Below are positions 25,604-39,508 of a stretch of DNA of 64,000 bases, one piece after another (within the stretch, counting starts at the first letter, position 1; each line of letters begins with the position of its first letter). The notes beneath the pieces were generated by a model. That model did no database searches. It worked only from the letters and a program-made list of their open reading frames with translations, and had not been told where the DNA came from. The translations under genes and the position numbers were made by a program. Origin of the DNA: Luscinia megarhynchos (taxonomy: Eukaryota > Chordata > Aves > Passeriformes > Turdidae); contig CM067569.1 of assembly GCA_034336665.1 (NCBI GenBank), forward strand, positions 21,955,820-22,019,819, in the 5' to 3' direction.

Positions 25604-28249
25604 AAATTTGCCTGTACACCAGTTTCCTGTTTGTATCCATTTCTTTTTCTTTAAGCAGAAGTTAGCGCTCCTTCACTGGCTGAAGAAATTTTGCACAGGT
25701 TATCCTCATGCATTAACATGCATCAGTTGATAAATTTTGCATACTTTTGTGATCCATTCTGAAATGAGGTCAAAGACAATTGATATTTTTACTTAATCCA
25801 TGTAAATTTTCTTTTGACCCCAATTCACTGTCTTGCTATTGCAGCCATACCCCAAATTCTGGAGATTTGAGTACAAATGTTTTTGAGTGACATTTAAACT
25901 TTGGGCAGTAGGTGCTGTTTTCTGCCCAGTTTTGCTATAAACATTTCCCCATTGAAATTAATTGTGTTATATAGGTGAATGTAACGTGGTGCTGTATTAG
26001 CAAAACAAACCTTTATTCAGTAGATTTTTCACTGCATAGTCAGCATGTATGATTTGGGCTTTGGATTAAGCTGTTTTTATTGGGAACAATCAAACTGAAA
26101 AATCATGTGTGACTTGATGTGCCCACACCAGTGGTGCCCTCACTGCTCCCTGCATGTGCTGGAAGATGTCTCCCTCATTTCTTGGCTGCTGGGGTAGAGT
26201 CCTGTGACACTGTCAATCCCATGGAACTCCTGGTGAGCTGTTTATTTGAGCACTGAGGATGGGACTGTGGAGAGGCACTAGGGGAGATCCCAGTGAAGGC
26301 TGTTGACCCATGTGGAAAGTCAGTGGGTTAACCAGACTGGTGAAAGGCATTTTGTATCAGTAGGAGCTAGATTAGGGATGGTAGCTTGAGAGCTTTGTTA
26401 ATCCTACATTTGATGCGTATTTTAGAGCAGTCACAGCTGAGAAAAGAATCTGTCCCTGTTTATGTCTCTAGGGTAGCTCCCCAAAAGGAGTATTTTGCTT
26501 TCAGCTTTCTTTGTTTTTTCACTCCTCTCCTCTTCCTACAGCTGACCCATCTTTTTTCCACTGACAGTTCACCAGTTTAAGTTGTGCTTCTTTTATGTTG
26601 CCAGGATGATCTAGTGTGTTTCTGTGTTCACAAAATTGCACAAAAGCACTTTGTTGAATAACGGGGATAGACCAGGAATGACTTTGAGAGATATTCCAGA
26701 GTATGGATTGGTAAGAAACTTGGGGGTTTATTGCATCCTCTTGGGAGTTAGAGCAAGGAAACTTCCGGATTTAATCCAAACCTAGAAACAGACTTGATGT
26801 ATGGTGAATCTTTTAGGTGGCCTTTGCCCAACCTTCAGGAGAAATTTGTCTGTGTTTTAGGGATCTTTCTAAGGTGTCTTGTTCTGCCTCTCTGCTTTTT
26901 GTAGTGCTTGCTTTTTATTCCAAGAAGAGACAGAATAAAGTAGTGTTTGCTGGTATTGAAGCCCTCCTTTTTGGGGGAATGGCCAGGCTTAAGCCAGAAT
27001 AAATAGAAGGTTCTATTAAGATTCAGGCAGGTGGAGAATGGGTGTTGATGCTTATGATGGCCAGATTAAATTGATTGTGTACTCCTTAGAATTATGTTTC
27101 TTAGAATTTTTGAGTCAAATTCTAGTTATGTCACTCTCCTGAAAAAAATGAAGCTAAACTGGCCCTTTTTTCTTTGCAGCCCAAAGACTTCCCAATGCAA
27201 CATTGAACTTGTTCTCATCCACAGGCATAAAAGGCTGAAGCCTAATTTACTCCTGAAAAATTAGAGCTTGTGTTTTGCAAAAACAACTGGGGAACATTGA
27301 ACTAAGAATAAACACACTAGTGCACTGTGCTATTAGAATTTTATTTTATCAGCTTTTTAAAGACCTTTACAGTCATTTTAATCAGTACTTGCTGAAAATA
27401 AGATAAAAGTTTCACAGTCAATTTCTTTACTCCTATTTGCATGAATATCTGTGGTGTTTTTTTATTCTTTTTTTTTCTTCCTTTCTTTTAAATATTTTTT
27501 GTAACAGTGATTATTAAAAACCCAGAAGTTTAATAATGGCTTGTCTACTGAAGCAAGTGAAAACTGTTCCAGAACATATTTGTTTTCTCTTCTCCCTAGA
27601 TGTTCCTAGGGTAGATTGACCTTTTCTTTTTTTTCATTTTATTCCTTCCCAAGGAAAGAGTGGTGGAGGCCAGCTGTACAGTGGAGTGGTAAAGCAAACC
27701 ATGAATTTATAATGTAAGCAAAGAATCTTACACATTCAGAGAAAGGATGCATCTGTTAAATTGGTTCTCCTCACCTTCTCTGTCCATCAGCATCTGAGAT
27801 GGTGTACACAGCTTCATGGTGTCAATAAAAAAATTTTGTCTTCTTCTAAAACTGACTTTTAACTTTCCTGGCATGTTATGTGTTGATAAGAAGAAAAAAA
27901 AAAGTCTGTAGTGACATTGTTTGCTATTGCTCACCTGTTGTTTCTGTCATGTATGTTATAGTGATTGAGAGGCATTACCTTTTTCTTATTTAATGGCTTT
28001 AAAATCTGTAGTTCTCTGGCCTGTGGTTCTTATATGTCTGCTATAATCCAATGATTACTAGGTTCACTTAAAGGGATGCATTTGTACTGTACCTGATTTT
28101 GCTGTATATTTTGTAAAAAGGAAGGTACCTTGAGATCTTCAGCTGAGGTTTTTGTGTAACTGGACATTATTTTATGTGAAAGGGAAAAAAAATGTAACAT
28201 TTTTCTTTCTTCCTAGCCGTACATCATATTCTTACTTTTCTTGACTATT
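25604..28249. other. Noncoding DNA, no gene seen
   Basis: The stretch includes a somewhat GC-richer patch (about 26100-26340) and a good acceptor-like site, TTTTTTCTTTGCAG, ending at 27179. The frames after it close within about 30 codons and have no recognisable content. A T-rich stretch lies at about 27455-27500. Confidence 0.65.
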
Positions 28250-28254
28250 TATGA

Positions 28255-28400
28255 AACAATGTAGGCAGCCACTTTGTAACTGTTCTAGAAGTAGCCCATT
28301 AAGTGTTCAGCTGTGTAGGTAATGATGATTGTGCAGAATTGAGCACTGCTTGTGTATTCACTGCTAATAGCTCCCCATCGCTGGGTCGATTTGTGCTGGG
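28255..28400. promoter_or_regulatory. Candidate noncoding element, weak
   Basis: This is mixed-complexity, non-repetitive sequence with an NKX2-like TTAAGTG at 28299-28305 and two retained CpGs near 28379-28388. The call rests on texture only. Confidence 0.18.
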
Positions 28401-31400
28401 TTTTTTTTTTTCCCTTTGGATGAAAGATGGTTTTGTGTAGATATTATTTCATCCATTTTGCCCCAGGAAAGACATTAGTAATTTATAAATAAAATACATA
28501 TAAAAATAGGAGAAATCAAATGGTAGAATTTCTACATCAAAGGCACTACTAATTTCAGTACTGTGAGGTGAAGTTGAAATAGTTTTAATTACTGACTTCT
28601 CAACTGTTGAATTTTAGGACTTAATTCATGTAACTTGCATAGAGGAGGAGTTCTGGTTGGGTCTCTGATCTGTTAGAAAAGGGAGCAATAAATATCTTGT
28701 TTTTTGAGCTTTGGATTGTATTTCCAAATGATTGTAGTCAGCCAGCATATTTAGCCTGTGCTTTAATTGATGGGGAGCTCAGCTGTGGCTCTGTATAGCT
28801 GTGTGGAAGTGAGAGCTTGGAGAAAATGGGTTGTGGTCTTAAAATTTATTTTGTTTCTTTATTAACAGGTGGGATTTGGCAAGAATTTTCTTTGTTTTTT
28901 TCCCCCTCTCTGAGATGGTGATGAAGCTGGGTAAAGCTCTTGAAGGTCTTACTGTCTATCCCAAATAGTGGATATGAAAATTAGAAATTTTTACAAGACC
29001 TTTCTGATTCTGTATCTGATTGTCCATTAGATTTCAATGCTGTAATTTAGTCTGGTATCTTCTGATTGTTTACAATTACAGATCCCTACTTAAATGTAGG
29101 CATTTTTTTCTTAGATTCTTTCCCCCCTCTCCTTTAGGTATTGTTTTATTTTAGGCATTCTCCTACTTTCCTTAGGATTTGTTTGCTTTGTTTGTGGACT
29201 CTGTTGTGTGCAATTCAGAGAAGCTGACTACATTCTGTTTTTGCAAAATTTTCTGAAAAGTTACTTGTTTTCAGAGTGTTATCATATTTGAATGCTAATA
29301 AACTAACAAATAGGGGTGGAGTGGGATGGCAAATCTTGAATCATATCCCCAGCTGAAAGTGACTGTAGGAATTAGCTGAATAAAACCTCTAGCAAAAAGA
29401 GGAGAAAGATGTTTAGTTCACATTACCTTTTAAAATAAGCTTACAAACTAATGACCATTGATCAGAAGAGCTTTCTACAAGTAGTTGTAAGTCCTTGTTC
29501 AAGTCTGTTCAGTGAGAAGGCAATATTGTGCAGTAGTTGTTTGGTGGGATGCAGCTGTGGGTTCAGGGAGGACCCAGGTCCTGCTCTGTGCCCCTCAGTG
29601 CTGTTCTGGAGCCCAGCAGTGTTGGGGTTTGTGTGATCTGTCCATGGTAGCTCTGCTGTATTTTGCCATTGCCTGTCCCAGTCTCGTTTCTTCCAGGCCC
29701 AAAGAGATGATTTGGTTTCACAGTGGGGTGCACTGTTTCCTTTGAGAAGGTGATAAAGCAAAAGAACATTTCTATTCTAGAGGAAACACTGAAGGAAAGA
29801 ACTTGGAAAGCTCTCTACACTCTCCTTTTCAAGTCAGCTAATTCATTTCTGGCCATGGCCAGTATTAGGGCTGTGAGCTCCGTACTTGGAAAATGAATGA
29901 CTGCTTTGTGGCTGTATATTTCTGCTGCAATTTTCCTCCATGGTCTTTAACAACAACTATTTGAGTATTGATCTGCTAGTGCCTAATAGCTTAGAAACAC
30001 TGTGAACGTGATATGAGGATTAGAAAACTATGCCCCTAAACCCAAAAGCATTGAATACATATATATTCTTCTCCTTGTGATTTAGTTCTGATTGAAATTT
30101 ATGGTACTGGTCATATGAGTAAAATTATAGGATGGTGACTCTGAGTGCTTTTTATATGTCTGGAAAAGCATGTGGGATACAAGAATGTGATTAAGTGAAC
30201 TATAATAAATTGCTTACTTTGCAAAATTGGTCACCAATTATTAAGTAGGACTATTTAGACTGTTTAAACATAGAGGGAAAACTTGGATAGGGTTCAAAGT
30301 ACACAAAAATGCTTTGTTTTGCTTAGCTGATCAATGGAAAAGAACAACTCTGTGTGGTTTTGCTTTACATTAAAAAAAAATCAACCCTTACCATAAATTG
30401 TTAGGCATGGGGATTTTTTTGTGTCAGTCAAAATAATTTTTCAACAGAGCATGAAAATGGAAGACTGAGAATCTGAATGGTTCTGCTTCAGAATCACACT
30501 GAAAGTTTTTTATTTTATGTAAATAGAGATTGATGGAACATTTTACACAGAGTGCAGGTTTTTGACAAAAAGTATTGATGGTTGCTTTCAGTAAGTGTTA
30601 CTGGAGATGACAGAACATTGCATTTTAAGATGAATTACAGTAGAAACTCCCTCTTTGGGAATGTCATACATTTTATTTCATCTGTTGTTTTGAGAAAGAA
30701 TGACTAAAGTCATAAATACCACAGACTGATCTCTCTTCCCTTAACATCTTATAGATCTTGCATTAGTTTGCAGTGCTTAGTAGAAGTATATTAAAAATAA
30801 TTAGGAAGTTGCATGGTTTTTGCTCAGATCTGCTTACTGTACTTTGTGGGTTTTTAAGTGTCAACTTGTTTTAATGCTAATCCTAAAGGAATGGCCCTTT
30901 GATTTTTATATTTGCTGTTATTTAAACCTTCAGAAAACCAAAATGCTTTGTCTGATGCATTTGGAGGCAAATTAAATTCAGAAGTCTGGTTTGAGTGATA
31001 TGAGACTTCTTTTTTTCAAAGACAAGTTGATCAACTTTACAGCACCCAATGCTAAATTTTCAATTAACACTTCCAAAAGCATTGCAATGTCTATAAACAG
31101 AAGAGAGGTTTTCAAAATGTTTTGTCCTGCTACTGTGCATGGTTTTGCTGAAATCTCTCTTGAAGTGATAACAGAAAACCAGACACCTGGGATGGCTGAA
31201 TTCCTAGAACTGAAAATGCAAGTGGGATTTGGATAGTGGAATGAGATGATGTAGGTCAGTGGGAATTGTAAGCAGTGTTTACTGGAAGATCAATTATGTT
31301 GAAAATGTAAATTTACATTTTGTATTTTAAATGTTTTTAAATTTTCTTGTGGTTAAATTAGTTTTAGCCCAAACAAGAGACGTAGTCGCTGCATTGTTTG

Positions 31401-33039
31401 AGATTGCTGCTTTCAAATTCTGTGGAATTCACCCTCCCACACCCCTGCAATTCCTTAAAAAGACAGAAGGGAGGTTTGAGAAAACATTGTGCAGTTGTGA
31501 GTGCCAGTATTAAGGAAATTTCAAGGGAGAACACAATGTGAACTTGGACTCCTCTGCGAGTTTCATAGCTGATAATGACAGCTTGAAAAGAAGGACTAGA
31601 TGTCTTCCTGGAAGAGTGATAGGTTTAGCATAGATCAGCTTCTGGGTGTATTTTTCAAGCCTTTTAAAGAATGTTCTCTTTTCTGAATAATGAAAGAGCG
31701 ATAGTGACATTTTAATGATGAATTTATGTGTAAAAGGGAATATAGCCAAAAGGGTGTTGTCACCCTAAAGAAAAAAAAAAAGCTTGTGTATAGAAGGCTT
31801 GTGCTTTAGAAAGGAGCACGGAGAAAGTGACAAATCAAGTATCAATAGTAAAACTGAACTTCTCAGAGATTGCCTCATTTCTGTGTTAACATTCTAATAC
31901 CACTTCTCACTGCTTACTGAAAATCAGCTGTTTCTTGCCAGCAGTTGGGTTATCTTCTGAGAAGAGGGTTGGATTTTTCTTTATTACTTCTATGCTGTTG
32001 AAAATTATTCCTTGGAAAAGAAAGTTATTTTGGATTATCATTCTTCCCACGATGAATATTTCTTATTCCTGCTTTGATGGAAAAACTATTACTATTTTTT
32101 TTCTTTAAATGTAATAATTTTCCCTGTTCTTACAATATACTACTGCCTCAAATTGTTTTGAAACCTAGATAGATATGGATCTATTTCATATACTGATTCT
32201 TTTTTGTCACCACTTAATGGCTTCTTTTAACAATATTATGGTCTCCTGGCTTGGATCCATGCTGTAAGCTGAGCTGAGGAACATGCCATTGAATGGTGGC
32301 TATTTAGTTGTTTAACAGACTAAGCCCATCCCTTCTCCCAGATCCCCTGTGGCCTTCCATATTTGAATAGTGAACACCAGTCAGGTAATTATTAGATAAC
32401 AAGACATAGGCATCTTTTTAGCTATTGAGGAACTGGTTAAATATGCATAAGGTTTATTGTGCAATTTCTCTTTTGCAATGGACTGAAGCTTGTCACTCAA
32501 TATCTTGCAGTATTCAATAGCTTATCCTCTAGTTTAGTTTATAGATCCTCAATTGACTTCTTGATGGCCTCATTTTCTCTGCACGTTGCTGACCTGAGAT
32601 AGAATATATGGAAACTTCTCCCTGACTGCTTTGCTCAAGGACTTTCATTGTTTCTGCTGCATCAGTGTCTAGCAGCTGGGCCTGAAACAACTCTCTTTCC
32701 CCCAGGTAGAGCACTGGTTTCCCAGTTCCTCCAACAAACTGTTCCTTTCTCCATAAGAAAGCATCCTGGCAGATTGTAGCAAGCTGTTGTTTTGAAGCAG
32801 GCAGCTGCATAGCAGGCAGTGTTGTGAAATGAGTCATGCCTTTTTAAAAAATGTCAATTTATTAATGTCTGGATAATCAGACTTAGTTGGAGAAAATAAA
32901 TTAATAAGCAGCTGCTGAGAATGGTCCTCTACTGTTGCCAGGCTTGAGGAAAATGTAAAACTTTGTGGAAGAAAAAGCCATTTCCCTATTCTGTAAATGT
33001 CCTAAAAATTCCAAATGTATTAGAGTCAACTCCAGGACA
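28401..33039. other. Noncoding DNA, no gene seen
   Basis: The stretch holds a GC-richer patch at about 29530-29700 with mutually overlapping frames on both strands, an 11-base A run at 31771-31781, and chance-length frames such as 30991-31236 (plus) and 32529-32837 (minus). None resembles a known protein. Confidence 0.65.
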
Positions 33040-33325
33040 AGATTTAAACAGACATTTCAAGGGGACCTTAACCCATGAAATCATCCTATCCTGCAGCCAA
33101 AACCCCACCTTCTAACTCCTGAATAAATAGATTCTCATGACAGAATAATTCATCTCCAGTCATGAAAGCATCAGCTTTAAACGACAGCTTGTAGAGACCC
33201 TGTGCTTGTTAGGGCCAGATCAGCAGCCCAGATGCCTTGAATGTAAACTCATGAAGGGAAGATTAATTTATCTGTCATCCTATGCTTTGACAGTTGTTGT
33301 AAATCTGATTTAGCTCTGAGCAGAA
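33040..33325. promoter_or_regulatory. Candidate enhancer with three TALE-type TGACAG cores
   Basis: Within 156 bases there are three TGACAG cores, the MEIS/PBX/TGIF class of site: plus strand at 33138-33143, minus strand at 33272-33277 and plus strand at 33288-33293. A GATTAATTTA homeodomain-like patch lies between the last two at about 33261-33270. The stretch has no open frame and no repeat similarity. Clustered TALE and homeodomain sites are common in developmental enhancers. Activity and conservation are inferred, not seen. Confidence 0.35.
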
Positions 33326-36300
33326 ATAGGGGGACCTTTGAATTTATAAGGGTGATACTAAGAAATCCTAACCTAGGCTCTGTGAGCCTTGAAGAAACAA
33401 AATGTACTTAGACACAACGAGATCTTAAGTAATCTTTAGGCATAAAAAACAAAAAAAGTGGGCAAGGCTCACATTCCACTGGCAGTGTGTGTGCAGTAGT
33501 GTGGTAGTCCACTGGAACTCTGTCTGGTGAACAGAAGCAGAAGCAAGACTGTTTATTGATCAGTGGTAGCAGACAACTCCATAAGCCAAATGTGTGTGCT
33601 TTTATTGAAAATAAGTTGTCACTATTTTTAGAAGTTTTGCTTTCTGATGTTTTAAACTTTACAGAAGATATTTTTTACCTTTCTGGTAATTAATAAGGCT
33701 GTCAGAATAATTTATGATGCTGTGTGCAGATTTTATACATGTATGATAGTACATTTTTAAAATCTGAATGAAAATTTTGATAGTCATGAGTTCAATGGAA
33801 GTGGGCTGTTGTCTTATAGTAGGAACATTTGTCTGTAGAATCAGAACAGGTCATTGAAGCCAGGAAAAGTTTTTCTGATGAGTGCTGCTCTGCTACTATT
33901 TTGTGCACTGTGGAAACTGAGCAATAGAGTGTCTTCTTCCTTATTCCACATGCTCCAAATTAAACATAGTATAATAGCTGTGGAAATTTGATTCTCACTT
34001 TCATATTAAAAAATTGAAAATAAATATGTAACACCTCTAAACCCTGAGCTTCCTTGGGTAGAATGGTGCTGTTTTGGGGGTAAATATAAGGGCATCCTCA
34101 AGTTCTGTGGTGTCTGCTGGGACTTTTCAGTAAGAAAAAGGCTTTAATCTTTATGGAAGCAAGTTAATTTATGCTGAATTCAGACTATAAAACTTATGAA
34201 AACCTGCTTGTAGCATATTACTTCATAGACAGCTGAGGTCTCTGAATGTGCATCATTACTCTGCAGAGCTAGATTGGAGTGAAATACATGATTTCTCTCT
34301 GCCAGGAAGTTGGAAACTCTCCCTTTTCTGGGTGATGAGGAGGTGATCTGGGTGTGAACTGCTTCTCTGTTAGGCTAGAAGTGAGCCATGGTGAAAAAAT
34401 CACTCTTCTTCCTCGATAGGATAGAATACTAATGAGCTCCTTTCCAACTTTAATTCCTTCTGCATCACCTGCTAATTTGGGATCTCACATCTGGTTTTGT
34501 AAAGCTAGTAGTGAGTAAGGACATCATCCTGTTGCAAGCTTTTAGCAAAAGCTGGTCTGTTTTACTCTCTGCATATTGCAGGGGTGTAAGGTCAGTCTGG
34601 AGCTACCATAAGCAGGCTGATTACCTGTGTCAATGTGATCTTTGCCTTCTGGATGAGTTGCAGAATCCACTTCAGTGGAGGGTCAACCAACCTGCTCTTG
34701 CTTGCTTTACAAGTAGTTCAAGAGGGGTCTTCTCTGACTTTTAATGAAATAAAAAGGTGTGTATCCCCACACTGTTGATTCAGTTGTTGAATGAGTGATT
34801 TAGCACAAAAAAAGTATAAAAATAATTTATGTCCCTATGTTTTAAAGCTTCTAAAATAAAAGTGGAATTCTCCTGCTGTCTTCTCTAGTAGTGGAAATGA
34901 CTGTTATGGTGGAAATTATTTAAAAATCCAAACCCTCAGGTGTGAAAGTTAGAGTAGCTGTTGAAATATCAACGTTTAGGTAGATTTATGACAAGTTAGT
35001 TATTTGCACTCTGTGGATTCTGAATGGCTTAGCATTACACCCAGAGTTGTTTTATAGGATTTCTTTTAAGGAAGTTTTGATGGTTTTCTTTTTTTCCCTC
35101 CAATAATAATGGGGTAGAGTAGCTTAGGTAGACTTCTATAATTGAGGTTTGTTTTAGAGTGCAAGCATGAGTTTTTTTAGGTTTTACTACCGCTACAGAC
35201 ATAAAGACGAAGGCACATGAAGATGGCATTATGTAACTGAAGTTAGAGTCTGAGACCAAAATCATGAGGTAATTTATTCTTTTGAGTACTTCAGCTTGAT
35301 TCACAACAGATCTGATTTTAATTTCAGGTGTAGTCTGAGTTAGATTTGTAGAAATAAAAATGGCAGCATTTCAAAGTACTCTGAAATAATGTCTGCACTT
35401 TCTCTGGGAGTATAAAATTGTCACTGTTGCAGCAGGACGTTGTTTTGACAGTGCTTTGTACAACTCAGAACAAAAAAAAATCTTTGCTACAAAGATTTTA
35501 CAATCTAAGCAATAATGCTGTAAATGCTTGCCAGTTTCCTAATCACACCAAGCTTTAAAATCCTTCATTGATACTGTGTCATGGTCAGAGATGTTCATAG
35601 TAACATAGAAAATAGCAGTCTGTTCATAACTGTAACTCTGTATTTTTTTTTGTCTCTTGAGTTGAAGCAGAAAATTATATTGTGTTTAATTCTTAGTGAC
35701 TCATCATAAAAATAATAAAGACAGCTGTCCTAAAATGAATGCTCTTACTTGCTATTATTTTTTTTCTCACTTTATATTTGGTGTTAATCTTAATACAGAA
35801 ATATATGAATGTTAGCATTAGAGTCAGTTGTGCCAACTGCTATCCAAGTATATGGTTTTATTTAGAAGTGTAGTAGTAGTGAACTGAGTGGCCTGTAGTA
35901 AGTAACAGACTTGTTCTTCCTTTGTGCACTCATCTTCTCTGAACATTCTCCAGGGGTCAATAGTGGTGCAAGCAATGGAATTTGCTGAATTTTGCATAAC
36001 TAGCTCATGAAATGTCTAAGATGAAAGTTTCTAAGATGAAAATTTATTCTTTGTACACATGCAGTAATCGCACAAAGGAAAGATTAGTGTTAGAAAACTT
36101 GCCCCAGAATGTTCCTGCTGCTTAAAGTAGGAGGCCAGGTTTTGTCCCTTTGCTCAGGCAGGGCACAGCATGGGATTGTGGTGTAGTGAGATCCCACTAT
36201 TTGAGGAGAAAGCACCAGTTGTGAGGTTATTATGAATACTGATAGTGTTTTCCAGTCAGCAAAAAGGAGGCATTTTGTATTTTATATTCTCCTCTTGTAA

Positions 36301-39300
36301 CATCAACTATATGTCTTGTTGTGACATCAGCTACACAGCTGAGATGGAGAGGCTGAGGGGGCTGTGCATACAGGCTTTAGTTCTGGTCAGTGTGTGACAG
36401 TGCAGTGAGCATATCTTTGAAGTTACCCTAATTTTTACTGGTAAAGTGAACAAATTTCTGTGACATATGGGATCTCATTAAATTCTTCTCTGGTTCTAAT
36501 GTTTAAAGAGCCTAAATTATCTATAGGCAATCCACTGGCTTCTCTCTTGTGGAGTAATTTTTTTGCCTGTAAAGCAGTGTCTGAAGTGTATCTCAGATAT
36601 CTCATTTTCATGGCAATGAACAGAGCAAAGGTACTTTGTAAATAGCTGAGGTGGATGGGCTGGGGACACAAAACAAATCAGTAGCAGGTGTTAGAACTGT
36701 TGAGTGCTGCTACAGAAACCTGTTACATTTCTGAAGCTGAAGGCATTGCATGAATTAACTGGATGAAGGATGGAACTGCTCTAGGAATTGAGTCCTAGAA
36801 AATATTTAGCTTTGGTTTTTGTAACACTAGAACAGTCCTTGTTACTGTATAAACTGGCTGCATCATGCAAATATTTTTCCAATTTTTATGAAATTTCACA
36901 CTTCAGAGTTTTTTTTCTCATCCTTTGGGCAAAGTAGTTCTCTGTTCTGTGATGCTACAGGCAAAACATTATTTCAATGAAATATGCCTTCTAAAGTATA
37001 ATAGGATGGGAGTTTTTCCAAAGTAAATGAATTTTTCCAGAAGTCAATATACACTAGACATCCACCTAGGGCACATATATTTGCATAAAAGAATTTTTCC
37101 TACCCTATAATTTAAGTTATTTTGATCAGGAGAAAATTTAACAAAACAAAACCAAAATTCAACTTTACAAGATATTTCTAAACCTATCTTGCCTCCCACT
37201 CCCATTCACTTTTAAAGGCACAGTAGGGAGCCATGGGAAATGTATTTTCATCTAGGGTTGTAGGAGGAATACATATTGTTTCTTTAAGGCATCAGGTATT
37301 GAGAAATGGCAGGGTGAAAAGTTTGACCTGAACTGCCAGATCTGATCTGCAAGGGGGTAATTGAGTTGCCATGTTTTTTTTCTCCTTAGTTTAAATCAAG
37401 TTTTGCTATAGCCCATTTAAGTGTCAGACTGGTAGCAAAACTTGACAACTTCAGGGTGCAAGCTTGCTTTTGATCGGGATTTACATGCAAATCATTTTTG
37501 CCTTCAACTGTCAACTCCTGTCTTGACACTCTGAGGGGAGATGCCCACATTTCTTGGAGTTTTTGCTTCTCAAGCCATGGGTATGTTGATCAGTACTCTT
37601 AGTTGGTGTGTGGAAGAAAATTATTTTGGTAATATGGTGGTGAAACTTTTTATATCTATCCATGTATTTTTTTCTATTCTCTTTCCTGTCAGTCATCTGT
37701 TGCAGCTGGGCTTCTAATCTCCTTTTTGCCTAGAAGAAAATCTAACAATAATCCTGAGTTTGATGTCAGAGAGAAACTAGAGAACTGGGGTAGAGGGTCA
37801 CCAGTGTACTGGGGAATGGATTTAAGCTGCAAAACAACACAAAGGATGCTGACAGTCCACATTTTCCTGGGCTTTAAACAAAGTCTTTGGTAAGTTTAAA
37901 GACTCTTCTCCTTGCATGACTAAACCTATTGATGGTTTAGAGAAAAAGCTGCCTTAGAGGGCTTAAGACTGAACCTTCTTTCCAATTCTACTGAAAACCT
38001 TAAGATGTTAAATTTTTTTACATTGTATAATTGGAGAAAAATTGCAGAAGGGCCCTTGAACTATGAATAAACTGTGTGAATGAACAGTATGCCTTCTTTT
38101 TGTGGCCATATCTAGTAAAACTCATGTGTAATATACCTTTTAGATGAATTTAATTTCCATTTGAACTTTGCATCTGAAGCTAATCTTTTTACCAAATCCC
38201 ACACAGGAAAGTAAACTAATGAAAAAACCCTACAATTTAATACTTAAGGGTTTCTAAAAATAAAATCAGCATCAGAAATAGACTGGTGAGAATTTCTAAA
38301 AATCAAACAAACAAAAAACCAGCAAAATTGCTATTATATTAAATTAAATGATACAAGTTGTAATGCCTTGCAAGTGATGCTGCTGTTTGGTTTTCTAGTT
38401 AAACAATTTTTTCTTTGTACTATTAGCAGAGTAGGGACATCAAACACACTGTTTCACTGAGGTGGCAGGCAGTGTCATGTTTGATAATCTACATATGAAA
38501 GCATAACTTTTAAAGTCAAGATTTTGAGACAGAATCTGCTTTATCTGTCTTGGACCTTATTTCAGCAGACAAAAACCTGAATATGCTGACATGTGCTGTG
38601 AAATTTTAATTGAATTGTTAATGACACTTTGGAGTGACACAACATGTGAGAAACTTCCAAGAACCGATCATGGGAAGCCCTTTTTCTTACTGTTACAAAA
38701 CAGAAGACACTGGGAACTTGACAAGTCCAAGTGTCTGAGGCCAGGGGAATAATTGATAGCAGGCTGCCTGTATCCAAGGTCCTTTAGCAGTAATTGCAAG
38801 CAGGATCTGACTCTCTGATCTCACCAGTGGTATTCACCATGCCAAAACGACCAGGCTTTGACAGATTGCTTTCCTACAGTAATAACTTAGGCATGTTCCC
38901 CTTCTCACATGAGGCTACACATCCCTCCCACTGGAGAAAATGAGTTGAAAATGAGTTGCTTCTTTTTTTAACAGGGCACTGTTAAAATAACTCTCTTCTA
39001 TTATATAAGCCCAGTAGTGCCAGGGGACTAAATTTATATGGTTATAAACAAGAGCTATTACTTTAGAATACCACAATGTAATGTTTCACAATTTCTATAG
39101 GATTTCAAATATTTTGTAAATAATGTGTGTGTATGTGGGGGGGAAGTGTGTTTCCTCCTCCTTGTTCTTAAAAGAGACCCAAAATTCCACATTTTATGCT
39201 TAATTGATTTCATCTCTCCCTGATTTTTATAAAGTGAGTGCTGACTTGTATTCAGATTTATATCTTGGATGAATCCAAGTCCCCAAATGGGAACTTAAAA

Positions 39301-39409
39301 CTATTATTTATTCTGCATAGGATGAAATAAAACCTATTTTATCTGAGTTTTTTAAACCTCCCGATGTTGGTCCCTGCTATGTTTTGATACTTTCATGTGC
39401 TGTTTGTTC
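33326..39409. other. Noncoding DNA, no gene seen
   Basis: Small imperfect direct repeats occur near 36015-36041 (TCTAAGATGAAA twice) and 38936-38956 (AAAATGAGTTG-like twice). A seven-base G run lies at 39137-39143 beside a short GT run. Open frames are short and unremarkable. Confidence 0.65.
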
Positions 39410-39508
39410 CTCCCACTCCCTTTTTAAACTTTTATTTTTTTTCCTTTCTTCTTTTTCTAATTTTTTTTTAAATTTTTATTTATTTATTTTTTTCTTTTCT
39501 TTTCTTCT
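39410..39508. repeat. T-rich low-complexity tract
   Basis: About 100 bases of mostly T with C and A interruptions, including TTTA units. It is low-complexity sequence without family similarity. Confidence 0.85.

Noticed and set aside
27166..27270. Acceptor-like TTTTTTCTTTGCAG followed by short frames
   Set aside because: All frames close within about 30 codons and no donor or polyadenylation signal fits well. Probably a pseudo-acceptor.
29462..29769. Cluster of overlapping frames considered as a gene
   Set aside because: Four frames on both strands coincide with a mildly GC-rich patch. None has a domain or plausible splice signals.
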